A stretch of 64,000 nt of DNA from Castanea sativa. Lineage: Eukaryota; Streptophyta; Magnoliopsida; Fagales; Fagaceae. This document shows positions 1 through 11,549 of the stretch, piece by piece; position 1 is the first letter of the stretch; every line of letters begins with the position of its first letter. Made by a program: the position numbers and the translations under genes. The notes under the pieces are model-generated. The model had not been told where the DNA came from, searched no databases, and was given only the letters and a program-made list of their open reading frames with translations. The stretch spans positions 8,467,001 through 8,531,000 of the forward strand of contig NC_134013.1 in assembly GCF_040712315.1 (NCBI RefSeq). The letters run 5' to 3'.

Positions 1-840
1 TTCATATGGATGAACAAAAGGGAGGAAGAAGACTTTGTCATGGAAAGGTTGGATAGAGCTTTTGGGAGTGTGGAGTGGGTTAATCAATATCCTTTCTACT
101 CCCTTAAGAATCTTCCAATAATTCGATCTGATCATGGTCCAATTCTACTGGACCTTGAAGTTCAAACACCCTTTAGGAAGAGACCTTTTAGATTTGAACT
201 TATGTGGTTAACCCACGAGGACTGTAAAGAGATGGTGCATCATGCTTGGGATTTGCAATCCATAGGGTCAAGAGCTACTTAATTGAGGAACAAATTCATT
301 AATGTTAAGCAAAAGGCCCTTGAATGGAATAAACAAGTTTTTGGCAAAGTGGAAGTTGAAATCAAGAGGAAACAGAGTCAATTACAATAGTTGCAGGACT
401 CCATTGTGTCTAGTGAAGATGTAAGGAGGGAGAGAGTCTATAGGGAGGAATTGGAGGAACTTCTGAATAGGGAGGAGTTGATGTGGGCGCAAAAAGCTAG
501 AACAAATTGGTTTCTACATGGGGATAGGAATACAAGATACTTCCAAACTGTGGTCAAACAATGGAGGTCTAGGAATAGAATACTTCAAATTAAGGATGAT
601 CATAGGCACTTTACTAACAATCATGAGGAAATTGGGCAGATTTTTATTGATTCTTTCAAAAGAAGTTACAGTTGTAATTCATCTTTAGCTATGGAGAGTA
701 TTATACAGGAATTACATGGGCTTCCAATCCCTTCTCTCACTGATCAACAGGTACATTATCTTAATAGTGGTATGTCCAACAGAGAGGTTGAAGAGGCAAT
801 TTTTCAAATGGGACCTTACAAGGCCCCTGGGCCTGATGGT

Positions 841-1476
841 TAGGGGTGTCCAGTCAGACTCGATACTCGACCCACCTGGCCGATCCGGCCCGATAACCGA
901 CCGACACTACGCTGGCGACAGTCGGTGGCAGATCTACTCTCCCAGAACCCGAGACCAGCGGGTCAGTTGACGGGTTAGAGCATGGGAAACCGATTTTCAA
1001 CCGACTCGACCGGAATCTTCACCTGAAATAGCTTTTCTCCTCTGATTTAAGTAGTTTGCTAGTCTATTCTGTCCGATCTATCGAGATCTGGCCTGATTTC
1101 TTCGAGATCCACCAAGATCTTGTCAAGATCGCGCCGGATCTCGTTGAGATCTGCCAAGAACTCTTCGAGATCAGGCCTGCTCTCGTTGAGATCTGCCAAG
1201 AACTCTTCGAGATCAGGCCTGCTCTCGTTGAGATCTACCAAGATCTCGAAGAAATCTGGTCAATCCAGCAAAAATAGGCAGATTTTGGCAAATTTTGGTG
1301 ACGATTCGCCCAGTTCGAGCCCAAGCGGAAACTGATCGGAAAAAGAAGACGTTCGACCACTCGAACCGTTGCCGTCAGCGGGTCAGCAGCAGATCCAGAT
1401 TTAGGGGACCCGAAGTGATTGGGTCGGTTCCGGGTTGGGCACAAACTTGACCCGGACCGACCCATGGACAAGCCTA
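841..1476. mobile_element. Non-autonomous hAT element inserted in the LINE
   Basis: A 636-bp insertion that interrupts the LINE reading frame. It begins TAGGGGTGTCCA and ends TGGACAAGCCTA, which are inverted repeats matching at 10 of 12 positions. It is flanked by a perfect 8-bp duplication, CTGATGGT, at 833-840 and 1477-1484. The 8-bp target duplication and TAGGG-type ends are hallmarks of hAT transposons. There is no transposase. The interior holds a GAGATC-rich minisatellite at about 1075-1260. Removing the element and one target copy rejoins the LINE frame. Confidence 0.9.
1075..1260. repeat. GAGATC-rich minisatellite inside the hAT element
   Basis: Tandem units of about 18-40 bp built on GAGATC palindromes (CTCGTTGAGATCTGCC, TCTTCGAGATCAGGCC). 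The array keeps frames open on both strands, giving repetitive peptides that are artefacts. The copy in the second duplication unit (6150-6330) differs in unit order and sequence although its flanks are almost identical. Confidence 0.85.
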
Positions 1477-4080
1477 CTGATGGTAACCCTGTTTTTTTCT
1501 TTCATAAATTCTAGTCCATTGTTAAAATTGATGTGTGTAACGCTGTTCAAGCTTTCTTCCATTCTGATTCCCTTCTTAAGGCTATTAATCAAACCTTCAT
1601 TACTCTCATCCCAAAACTTCCTAACCTTGAAGAAGTGTCCCATTTTAGGCCTATCAGTCTTTACAATGTGTTTTATAAAATCATTTCAAAGGTTTTTTTG
1701 TCAATAGATTGAAGCCTATTGTGGATAGTACTATTACTCCTTATCAAAATGCCTTCATAAAGGGTAGGAATATCATTGATAATATTTTGTTGGCCCATGA
1801 GATTATTGATGTGATTAGGAAAAAAAGGGGGAAGAGGGATAGCTATGGGATTTTGAAAATTGACATGTCTAAAGCCTATGATAGGGTTAACTGCAATTTT
1901 TTGAAGGCTATTCTAACTGTTATGAGGTTTGATCCTAAGTGGATTAAGTGGATCATGGAGTGTGTTACATCAGTTGAATATACCTTGTTGATCAATGGAA
2001 GTATGACTAAGTCCTTCAAACCATCTCAAGGTCTAAGACAAGGAGACCCTTTATCACCTTATCTATTCCTTATGTGTGCAAATATTTTATCCATTTCTTT
2101 AACCCATGCTAAGGTCCTAAAGAAAATCAGAGGCATCAAAGTCGGCAAAAATGGCTTGTTTTTCTCCCACTTATTGTTTGCTGATGACTCTTTGCTGTTT
2201 TTCAGGAAAGATAAGAATTCTGTTCAAAACCTCCAAAGCATCTTGGATTGGTATTGTTCCATCTCTGGTCAATCTATAAATTTGGCTAAGTCTGATGTGT
2301 TTTGTTCTCCAAACATGCCTATGGAGGAGCAGGTAGGACTTGCTAACTCCCTCAAGGTCAATCTAGTTTAACAACCTAGCAAATATCTTGGTGTTTAGTT
2401 CAAACTGAGAGGTAATAGGATTGCTGACTTTCAATTTCTCATTGACAAATTGCAAGCAAAATTATAAGGTTGGAAAACGAAGCTGTTGTCTCAAGCTGAT
2501 AGAACAACCTTAATTGCTTATGTTCTTCAATCTTTGCCTTTTATACTTTTTTTCTTGCTTTAAAGTTCCAGAAGCTGTTTGTAGTAAAATGGTTCATGAT
2601 TATGGAGAAAAGAAATTGCACCTCATTAATTGGGATAGGATTAGTCAGCCTAAGAAATTGGGTGGTTTGGGGATTTAGAAATTCAAACACATGAACCAGG
2701 CTTTGCTAAACAAGCAATATTGGAGGTTATGTCAGAATCCTAACTCTCTCCTTGCTAAAACTGTTAAGGCTAGATATTTTCCTACTAGTTCTATTCAAGA
2801 GTATAGGGTAAAACCTCACCATTCATGGGTTTGGAGAAATACCATCAAAGCTGAACATCCTTTCATGAGAGAAGGGAAATGGAGGGTTGGGAATGGGTAT
2901 AACATCCCTTTAAACCACAAGGATTGGTTTTCCCATTCAAGTTTGAGTGCACACCAACCTCAACTCCCTACAGCCACTGTGGGAGATTTGATTGATCATG
3001 ATGATAGGACTTGGAAGGCTAATTTGGTTAGGAGTTTATATCCATTTCATCAAGCTTCAAAAATCCTTCAAATCCCTATCTCCAAGATGAATTATGTACA
3101 AGATAAACTTTGTTGGAAATTCTCCAATAATGGGAAGTATCAAGTGCACAAAGCCTATGACATTTTAATTAGGAAGAATGTTGGCCAATATAGTTTTTTT
3201 TCAAGCTCATTCGGGTTGGTGGAGGTCTTTTTGGAAAATTAAGGTTCCATTGAAGACCAGTAATTTTTTTTGAAAACTCTTGAACAATTGTCTGCCAACT
3301 TTTCATAATCTTCATGTTAGAGGTATATCCAATGGAAATCTATGCCCAATGTGTAATGAGGAGGAGGAAAGTCTAACCCATCTCTTCCTTCTTTGTCCAT
3401 TCACAAGGGCTTGTTGGCATGGAACCACTCTAGCCATCCATACTTCAGATTTTACTAACCTGTCTATTCAAAATTGGCTGAAACAAAATTATTTCAAGGC
3501 ATGATTTGAGGGATTTGGACTCTATGTCTTATTTGCAAGATGTCTTTATCACTCTATGGGTTATTTGGAATAATAGGAACAACGTGGTGCACCAAGGAAT
3601 CATCCCTAGCCCAATGGATGTAATTTTAATTGCTTACAATTTCTCTTGCAGGTATAAGGCCTCTCTCTCAAGCAGTCAGCCCCCGAGAAGAAGTGATAGT
3701 AGAAGTCCCAACACAAGGCAGCAGCCTGCAGCAAGGGACTAGAACTTAATCATCAAAGTTGCAACAATTAGGAATAGGAGGTAGTGTAGATTTGGTATTG
3801 TATATGAAGCACTAACTTTGTAGGGAGAAAATGTGTTTTTTGGAGTAGCAAGCATTACTGCTAGAACAACCATTGGAGCTTTTTTGGAGGCTGTTATTAA
3901 AGTTGGATTGGTAGCCAAAGCACAAGGTTTTTAGAATGTTTTGTTCATCATGGATAGCAAAGGACTCATGCAGACCATTGTTGAGGTACAAATTTTCAGG
4001 CCCTAATTTCTTTAGTCTGCTCACAAAAATACTTGCACAAGCCCAAGAATTATTTTGAAACACACAAAATATCTCTCATG

Positions 4081-4330
4081 CGTTACTTAAATATTTTGCA
4101 TGTTATAGGGCTCCCACAAATATTTTCTATATATATAAGTCCCACAAATTACTTTGGGCCATCTCACAAATACTACCCACTATATTCCATATATTATCCA
4201 ACTTGAGTTTTCACAAAAAATGTCCATCACCTTGCTACCAACATTGGGCCACAAAATTATGTTTCCTCCACAAAAAGCCCAAAATCATTTAACTTGTGAG
4301 CAAGACCAAAAAAAACAAAAAAGCCCAATA
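4081..4330. other. Non-coding AT-rich stretch after the LINE
   Basis: AT-rich sequence between the LINE remnant and the repeat arrays, with scattered motifs such as GGGCTCCCACAAATA and AAAGCCCAA. No gene is supported; the 71-residue frame here has no recognisable features. The same stretch recurs about 5067 bp downstream. Confidence 0.6.
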
Positions 4331-4338
4331 AGACCCTT

Positions 4339-4470
4339 TACTAAGCCTGTTGCTACACGGCACCTCTAAGCCCGTTGCTACATGGCACCTTACTAAGCCC
4401 GTTGCTACACGGCACCTCTAAGCCCGTTGCTACACGGCACCTTTTCTAAGCTCGTTGCTACACGGCAATA
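4339..4470. repeat. ~25-bp tandem repeat (CCCGTTGCTACACGGCACC)
   Basis: About five imperfect copies of a 22-27 bp unit with core CGTTGCTACACGGCACC, adjacent and without unique spacers, so this is a minisatellite and not a CRISPR array. It is repeated at 9406-9537 in the second duplication unit, with small differences between copies. Confidence 0.85.
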
Positions 4471-4479
4471 TTTTTACAA

Positions 4480-5320
4480 AAATCTCAAACTATTTTAACA
4501 AAGGCCAAATACTAATTTGGCAAACTATTTCATAAAAGCCCAAGTACTAATTTGGCATTATTTTTACAAAAGCCCGAATACTAATTTGACACTATTTAGC
4601 AAAGTCCAAATATTAGTTTGACACTATTTTACAAAAGCCCAAATACTCATTTGGTACTATTTTAGCAAAGCCCAAATATTAATTTGGCAACTATTTCTAA
4701 AAGTCCAATATCATTTTGGCAACTATTTCCAAAAGTCCAATGTCACTTTGGCAACTATTTCTAAAAGACCAATATTATTTTTGGCAACTATTTCCTAAAA
4801 CCCAAATATTATTTGGCAACTATTTCATAAAGCCCAAATATTATTTGGCAACTATTTCCAAAAGCCCAATGTCACTTTGGCAACTATTTCTAAAAGCCCA
4901 ATATTATCTTTGGCAACTATTTCCTAAAGCCCAAATATTATTTGGCAATTATTTCATAAAACCCAATATTATTTGGCAATTATTTCCTAAAGCCCAAATA
5001 TTATTTGGCAACTATTTTCAAAAGCCCAATGTCACTTTGGCAACTATTTCTAAAAACCCAATATTATTTTGGCAACTATTTCCTAAAGCCCAAATATTAT
5101 TTGACAATTATTTCATAAAGCCCAATATTATTTTTGGCAATTATTTCCTAAAACCCAAATATTATTTAACAGCTATTTCATAAAGTCCAATATTATTTGG
5201 CAACTATTTCCTAAAAGCCCAATGTCATTTTGACAACTATTTTCAAAAGCCCAATATTGTTTTTGGCACTATTTCTAAAAGCCCAAATACTATTTTTGGA
5301 ACATCTTTACAAAACTTAAA
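4480..5320. repeat. Long minisatellite, ~30-37 bp units
   Basis: More than twenty imperfect units with cores TTGGCAACTATTTC and AAAGCCCAAATATTA. Unit length varies by a few bases. A 155-residue frame across 4716-5183 is a by-product of the array. It recurs at 9547-10387. The array lies next to the solo LTR at 5328 and may once have been internal sequence of the same element; that is inference. Confidence 0.85.
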
Positions 5321-5327
5321 TATTATC

Positions 5328-5993
5328 TGATGATGCTAAGAAAATCAGTAGGCTGGATGTTTCGGACTTGGAATGACCACTTGCTCTCTTATTGGCCTGA
5401 AAAAGAAAGAGAAACGATCAAAGGTGACCGGGGTTGCCGGCCAAGAACCCTCTGATGGCAAAGTTAGTTTTCTCTCTATATTTTTGGAGTTTCAACTTTT
5501 TGGGAGCAGTAAAATGGTACCTTTGCTTTGTCTGAATGAACATTTATATAGTGTTCTAATAGATGGTTATCGCAATTATAACCTCCCTTGGATTCAAGGA
5601 GGCGCAAGGATTTAAAGATAACTTCCATAACCGTTTAAGAGTTATATACTTCTTACACAACGGATACTTAGAAGTTACGCGTGAAATAAGGAGTTGTCAC
5701 ATTACACTCGAAAATTTTCCCAAGTATGATATCCTCGTCCTAGTATCCCCTTGTCGAGTGTACTTAGCTTAGAAATAGGGGTCGTTTCATCTACGGACGA
5801 ATTTCTTTCAGGACGAGTTTGTCGACACTCTGGACGAGCGTCTCATTCCCTGGTCACGTGGACCTCGTCCAAGGCTCTTCCTCTTTGGACGAGGTCATTA
5901 TAGGTAAGGTTTTTTAGGAGTTCTTGCAATACTAGCTGGGTCACGGACGACCTCTATGGACGACTTCAAGATAGGCTCTATCATACCTTATCA
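5328..5993 (-). mobile_element. Solo LTR, copy 1 (TGATG...TATCA family)
   Basis: Defined by comparison with 10395-11060 and, in opposite orientation, 61965-62626. On the plus strand it starts TGATGATGC and ends CCTTATCA. Flanks TTATC (5323-5327) and TTATT (5994-5998) could be a worn 5-bp target duplication. On the minus strand a TATA-like CTATATAAAT lies near 5550, so the LTR reads leftwards. The U3 side carries many GGACGAG/CTCGTCC motifs. No internal retrotransposon domains adjoin it. Confidence 0.65.
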
Positions 5994-6127
5994 TTATTTT
6001 AACAATTATTTCACATGTACCAAATCCCTTACTTATGGGAATTATAAGTATTCATCCTTCAAGAAATACTTCTCTTGCAAAGTTTATAAAAGCCCATGAG
6101 TATCATTCATGGCAAAATTCTTCATTT

Positions 6128-6543
6128 AGTAGTTCGCTAGTCTATTCTGTCCGATCTATCGAGATCTGGCCTGATTTCTTCGAGATCTTGCTTGATCTCT
6201 TTGAGATCCACCAAGATCGCGTCGGATCTCTTCGAGATCGCACCGGATCTCGTTGAGATCTGCCGAGATCTCTTCGAGATCAGGCCTGATCTCGTTGAGA
6301 TCTACCAAGATCTCTTCGAAATCTGGTCAATCCAGCAAAAATAGGTAGATTTTGGCAAATTTTGGTGACGATTCGCCCAGTTCGAGCCCAAGCGGAAACT
6401 GATCGGAAAAAGAAGACGTTCGACCACTCGAACCGTTGCCGTCAGCGGGTCAGCAGCAGATCCAGATTTAGGGGACCCGAAGTGATTGGGTCGGTTTCGG
6501 GTTGGGCACAAACTTGACCCGGACCGACCCATGGACAAGCCTA
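6128..6543. mobile_element. 5'-truncated hAT element copy at the duplication junction
   Basis: Only the right two thirds of the hAT element is present, because the duplication breakpoint fell inside it. The right terminus is retained, with CTGATGGT following at 6544-6551. The left terminal repeat is missing, so this copy cannot be a transposition substrate. Its minisatellite (6150-6330) differs clearly from the copy at 1075-1260. Confidence 0.85.
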
Positions 6544-9145
6544 CTGATGGTAACCCTGTTTTTTTCTTTCATAAATTCTAGTCCATTGTTAAAATTGATG
6601 TGTGTAACGCTGTTCAAGCTTTCTTCCATTCTGGTTCCCTTCTTAAGGCTATTAATCAAACCTTCATTACTCTCATCCCAAAACTTCCTAACCTTGAAGA
6701 AGTGTCCCATTTTAGGCCTATCAGTCTTTACAATGTGTTTTATAAAATCATTTCAAAGGTTTTTTTGTCAATAGATTGAAGCCTATTGTGGATAGTACTA
6801 TTACTCCTTATCAAAATGCCTTCATAAAGGGTAGGAATATCATTGATAATATTTTGTTGGCCCATGAGATTATTGATGTGATTAGGAAAAAAAGGGAGAA
6901 GAGGGATAGCTATGGGATTTTGAAAATTGACATGTCTAAAGCCTATGATAGGGTTAACTGCAATTTTTTGAAGGCTGTTCTAACTGTTATGAGGTTTTAT
7001 CCTAAGTGGATTAAGTGGATCATGGAGTGTGTTACATCAGTTGAATATACCTTGTTGATCAATGGAAGTATGACTAAGTCCTTCAAACCATCTCAAGGTC
7101 TAAGACAAGGAGACCCTTTATCACCTTATCTATTCCTTATGTGTGCAAATATTTTATCCATTTCTTTAACCCATGCTAAGGTCCTAAAGAAAATCAGAGG
7201 CATCAAAGTCGGCAAAAATGGCTTGTTTTTCTCCCACTTATTGTTTGCTGATGACTCTTTGCTGTTTTTCAGGAAAGATAAGAATTCTGTTCAAAACCTC
7301 CAAAGCATCTTGGATTGGTATTGTTCCATCTCTGGTCAATCTATAAATTTGGCTAAGTCTGATGTGTTTTGTTCTCCAAACATGCCTATGGAGGAGCAGG
7401 TAGGACTTGCTAACTCCCTCAAGGTCAATCTAGTTTAACAACCTAGCAAATATCTTGGTGTTTAGTTCAAACTGAGAGGTAATAGGATTGCTGACTTTCA
7501 ATTTCTCATTGACAAATTGCAAGCAAAATTATAAGGTTGGAAAACGAAGCTGTTGTCTCAAGCTGGTAGAACAACCTTAATTGCTTATGTTCTTCAATCT
7601 TTGCCTTTTATACTTTTTTTCTTGCTTTAAAGTTCCAGAAGCTGTTTGTAGTAAAATGGTTCATGATTATGGAGAAAAGAAATTGCACCTCATTAATTGG
7701 GATAGGATTAGTCAGCCTAAGAAATTGGGTGGTTTGGGGATTTAGAAATTCAAACACATGAACCAGGCTTTGCTAAACAAGCAATATTGGAGGTTATGTC
7801 AGAATCCTAACTCTCTCCTTGCTAAAACTGTTAAGGCTAGATATTTTCCTACTAGTTCTATTCAAGAGTATAGGGTAAAACCTCACCATTCATGGGTTTG
7901 GAGAAATACCATCAAAGCTGAACATCCTTTCATGAGAGAAGGGAAATGGAGGGTTGGGAATGGGTATAACATCCCTTTAAACCACAAGGATTGGTTTTCC
8001 CATTCAAGTTTGAGTGCACACCAGCCTCAACTCCCTACAGCCACTGTGGGAGATTTGATTGATCATGATGATAGGACTTGGAAGGCTAATTTGGTTAGGA
8101 GTTTATATCCATTTCATCAAGCTTCAAAAATCCTTCAAATCCCTATCTCCAAGACGAATTTTGTACAAGATAAACTTTGTTGGAAATTCTCCAATAATGG
8201 GAAGTATCAAGTGCACAAAGCCTATGACATTTTAAGTAGGAAGAATGCTGGCCAATATAGTTTTTTTTCAAGCTCATTCGGGTTGGTGGAGGTCTTTTTG
8301 GAAAATTAAGGTTCCATTGAAGACCAGTAATTTTTTTTGAAAACTCTTGAACAATTGTCTGCCAACTTTTCATAATCTTCATGTTAGAGGTATATCCAAT
8401 GGAAATCTATGCCCAATGTGTAATGAGGAGCGGGAAAGTCTAACCCATCTCTTCCTTCTTTGTCCATTCACAAGGGCTTGTTGGCATGGAACCACTCTAG
8501 CCATCCATACTTCAGATTTTACTAACCTGTCTATTCAAAATTGGCTGAAACAAAATTATTTCAAGGCATGATTTGAGGGATTTGGACTCTATGTCTTATT
8601 TGCAAGATGTCTTTATCACTCTATGGGTTATTTGGAATAATAGGAACAATGTGGTGCACCAAGGAATCATCCCTAGCCCAATGGATGTAATTTTAATTGC
8701 TTAAAATTTCTCTTGCAGGTATAAGGCCTCTCTCTCAAGCAGTCAACCCCCGAGAAGAAGCGATAGTAGAAGTCCCAACACAAGGCAGCAGCCTGCAGCA
8801 AGGGACTAGAACTTAATCATCAAAGTTGCAACAATTAGGAATAGGAGGCAGTGTAGATTTGGTATTGTATATGAAGCACTAACTTTGTAGGGAGAAAATG
8901 TGTTTTTTGGAGTAGCAAGCATTACTGCTAGAACAACCATTGGAGCTCTTTTGGAGGCTGTTATTAAAGTTGGATTGGTAGCCAAAGCACAAGGTTTTTA
9001 GAATGTTTTGTTCATCACAGATAGCAAAGGACTCATGCAGACCATTGTTGAGGTACAAATTTTCAATCCCTAATTTCTTTAGCCTGCTCACAAAAATACT
9101 TGCACAAGCCCAAGAATTATTTTGAAACACACAAAATATCTCTCA
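6544..9145 (+). pseudogene. LINE ORF2, copy 2 (5'-truncated by duplication)
   Basis: Duplicate of the LINE from the RT domain onward. RT lies at 6552-7438 with FADDS, the zf-RVT region at 7758-8571, and the RNase H remnant near 8900-9060. It shares the stops and T-run frameshift of copy 1, plus private changes such as a stop near 8703 where copy 1 has TAC. It lacks the endonuclease and pre-RT parts because the duplication starts inside the hAT element. It cannot encode an active protein. Confidence 0.9.
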
Positions 9146-9405
9146 TGCGTTACTTAAATATTTTGCATGTTATAGGGCTCCCACAAATATTTTCTACATA
9201 TATAAGTCCCACAAATTACTTTGGGCCATCTCACAAATACTACCCACTATATTCCATATATTATCCAACTTGAGTTTTCACAAAAAATGTCCATCACCTT
9301 GCTACCAACATTGGGCCACAAAATTATGTTTCCTCCACAAAAAGCCCAAAATCATTTAACTTGTGAGCAAGACCCAAAAAAACAAAAAAGCCCAATAAGA
9401 CCCTT

Positions 9406-9537
9406 TACTAAGCCTGTTGCTACACGGCACCTCTAAGCCCGTTGCTACATGGCACCTTACTAAGCCCGTTGCTACACGGCACCTCTAAGCTCGTTGCTAC
9501 ACGGCACCTTTTCTAAGCTCGTTGCTACACGGCAATA
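9406..9537. repeat. ~25-bp tandem repeat, duplicate copy
   Basis: Counterpart of 4339-4470, again about five units with core CGTTGCTACACGGCACC. One unit has CTCG where the first copy has CCCG. Confidence 0.85.
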
Positions 9538-9546
9538 TTTTTACAA

Positions 9547-10387
9547 AAATCTCAAACTATTTTAACAAAGGCCAAATACTAATTTGGCAAACTATTTCAT
9601 AAAAGCCCAAGTACTAATTTGGCATTATTTTTACAAAAGCCCGAATACTAATTTGACACTATTTAGCAAAGCCCAAATATTAGTTTGACACTATTTTACA
9701 AAAGCCCAAATACTCATTTGGTACTATTTTAGCAAAGCCCAAATATTAATTTGGCAACTATTTCTAAAAGTCCAATATCATTTTGGCAACTATTTCCAAA
9801 AGTCCAATGTCACTTTGGCAACTATTTCTAAAAGACCAATATTATTTTTGGCAACCATTTCCTAAAACCCAAATATTATTTGGCAACTATTTCATAAAGC
9901 CCAAATATTATTTGGCAACTATTTCCAAAAGCCCAATGTCATTTTGGCAACTATTTCTAAAAGCCCAATATTATCTTTGGCAACTATTTCCTGAAGCCCA
10001 AATATTATTTGGCAATTATTTCATAAAACCCAATATTATTTGGCAATTATTTCCTAAAGCCCAAATATTATTTGGCAACTATTTTCAAAAGCCCAATGTC
10101 ACTTTGGCAACTATTTCTAAAAGCCCAATATTATTTTGGCAACTATTTCCTAAAGCCCAAATATTATTTGACAATTATTTCATAAAGCCCAATATTATTT
10201 TTGGCAATTATTTCCTAAAACCCAAATATTATTTAACAGCTATTTCATAAAGTCCAATATTATTTGGCAACTATTTCCTAAAAGCCCAATGTCATTTTGA
10301 CAACTATTTTCAAAAGCCCAATATTGTTTTTGGCACTATTTCTAAAAGCCCAAATACTATTTTTGGAACATCTTTACAAAACTTAAA
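9547..10387. repeat. Long minisatellite, duplicate copy
   Basis: Counterpart of 4480-5320 with the same unit order and few substitutions, in contrast with the strongly changed GAGATC array of the same duplication unit. Open frames here are artefacts of the repeat. Confidence 0.85.
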
Positions 10388-10394
10388 TATTATC

Positions 10395-11060
10395 TGATGA
10401 TGCTAAGAAAATCAGTAGGCTGGATGTTTCGGACTTGGAATGACCACTTGCTCTCTTATTGGCCTGAAAAAGAAAGAGAAACGATCAAAGGTGACCGGGG
10501 TTGCCGGCCAAGAACCCTCCGATGGCAAAGTTAGTTTTCTCTCTATATTTTTGGAGTTTCAACTTTTTGGAAGTAGTAAAAACGTACCTTTGCTTTGTCT
10601 GAATGAACGTTTATATAGTGTTCTAATAGATGGTTATCGCAATTATAACCTCCCTTGGATTCAAGGAGGCGCAAGGATTTAAAGATAACTTCCATAACCG
10701 TTTAAGAGTTATATACTTCTTACACAACGGATACTTAGAAGTTACGCGTGAAATAAGGAGTTGTCACATTACACTCAGAAATTTTTCCAAGTATGATATC
10801 CTCGTCCTAGTATCCCCTTGTCGAGTGTACTTATCTTAGAAATAGGGGTCGTTTCATCTACAGACGAATTTCTTTCAGGACGAGCTTGTCGACACTCTGG
10901 ACGAGCGTCTCATTCCCTGGTCACGTGGACCTCGTCCAAGGCTCTTCCTCTTTGGACGAGGTCATTATAGGTAAGGTTTTTTAGGAGTTCTTGCAATACT
11001 AGCTGGGTCACGGACGACCTCTATGGACGACTTCAAGATAGGCTCTATCATACCTTATCA
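10395..11060 (-). mobile_element. Solo LTR, copy 2
   Basis: Duplicate of 5328-5993 with the same ends and flanks and a few substitutions. It was carried by the segmental duplication, so it is not an independent insertion. Confidence 0.65.
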
Positions 11061-11199
11061 TTATTTTAACAATTATTTCACATGTACCAAATCCCTTACT
11101 TATGGGAATTATAAGTATTCATCCTTCAAGAAATACTTCTCTTGCAAAGTTTATAAAAGCCCATGAGTATCATTCATGGCAAAATTCTTCATTTAGTAG

Positions 11200-11549
11200 G
11201 AATAATCAGGCCCAAGGCAGCTCAAACATAAGGTCCAATTGGACCAGCCGAGCCCATACTCAAGTCCTAGCAGTTGAAGCTCACGTGAGCTGATCAACCA
11301 AAACCCAGCACAAGTCAACAGCTGGAGCCTACTGCTGTCAAGTTTCAGCTTGTCCCATCGGGTCAGAACAGGACACATGTCCATCAGGGGTTGAACCCTT
11401 CCTCCACAAGCTGAAATATCATCATTTATTATGTGACATAAAGCTGAAACAGACTTGACATAGAGCTGAAGCACATCAGCCAGTCATCTCCTCTTTCTCT
11501 TCCAACCCATTCGGTTAAGCATCAAAGGCAGCCATGACTAGGCCATTAA
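11200..11549. other. Non-coding sequence after the duplication
   Basis: Sequence not shared with the duplication units. No gene is supported. It has repeated CAGCTTG/AGCTGAA-like motifs but no clear terminal repeats. Confidence 0.5.

Larger units (their letters stand above)
1..4080 (+). pseudogene. LINE (L1-type) retrotransposon ORF2, copy 1, 5' end outside window
   Basis: Decayed non-LTR retrotransposon. Residues near 100-165 give the end of the endonuclease domain (SDHGPILLDLE), 391-840 the pre-RT region ending KAPGPDG, and 1485-2371 the reverse transcriptase with LKIDMSKAYDRV, QGLRQGDPLSPYLF and the catalytic FADDS. A zf-RVT region follows (2691-3500, CPMCNEEEESLTHLFLLC), then an RNase H remnant near 3830-3990 (DSKGLMQT). 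It is not functional: there are stops near 280, 390, 2371, 2680, 3242 and 3504, and a frameshift in a T run near 1692. A hAT element splits the reading frame at 840/1477. No poly(A) tail was found; the end near 4080 is approximate. Family assignment is secure from the domain order, the boundaries less so. Confidence 0.9.
1050..6127 (+). repeat. Tandem duplication unit 1 (~5.08 kb)
   Basis: The segment from AGTAG at 1050 to just before AGTAG at 6128 is repeated head-to-tail in 6128-11194. Left edge, junction and right edge (11195-11199) all contain AGTAG, which fits joining by 5-bp microhomology. The unit holds the 3' two thirds of the hAT element, the LINE from its RT domain onward, both minisatellites and the solo LTR. 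The copies share the same LINE stops and frameshift, so duplication came after the LINE died. Confidence 0.92.
6128..11199 (+). repeat. Tandem duplication unit 2 (~5.07 kb)
   Basis: Near-identical copy of 1050-6127, with a constant offset of 5067 bp after the hAT minisatellite and scattered substitutions, roughly 1% by eye. The main length difference (11 bp) is in the GAGATC minisatellite. The unit ends at AGTAG (11195-11199), after which the sequence is unrelated to unit 1. Confidence 0.92.

Noticed and set aside
1056..1335. Open frames on both strands encoding repetitive Glu/Ile/Leu-rich or Arg/Ser-rich peptides
   Set aside because: They follow the GAGATC minisatellite; the array keeps several frames open by chance and no start or domain supports a gene.
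4339..4470. Short direct repeats resembling a CRISPR array
   Set aside because: Units abut without unique spacers and the DNA is plant nuclear; it is a minisatellite.
4716..5183. 155-residue frame with repeated WQLF/FGNYF peptides, and its copy at 9783-10250
   Set aside because: Product of a 30-37 bp minisatellite with unit changes that do not preserve protein; no homologous domain.
4106..6108. A single 2-kb LTR covering both minisatellites and the 5328-5993 segment
   Set aside because: TG...CA ends and a near-match TTGCA/TGGCA duplication can be read, but comparison with 61965-62626 places the LTR ends at 5328 and 5993.
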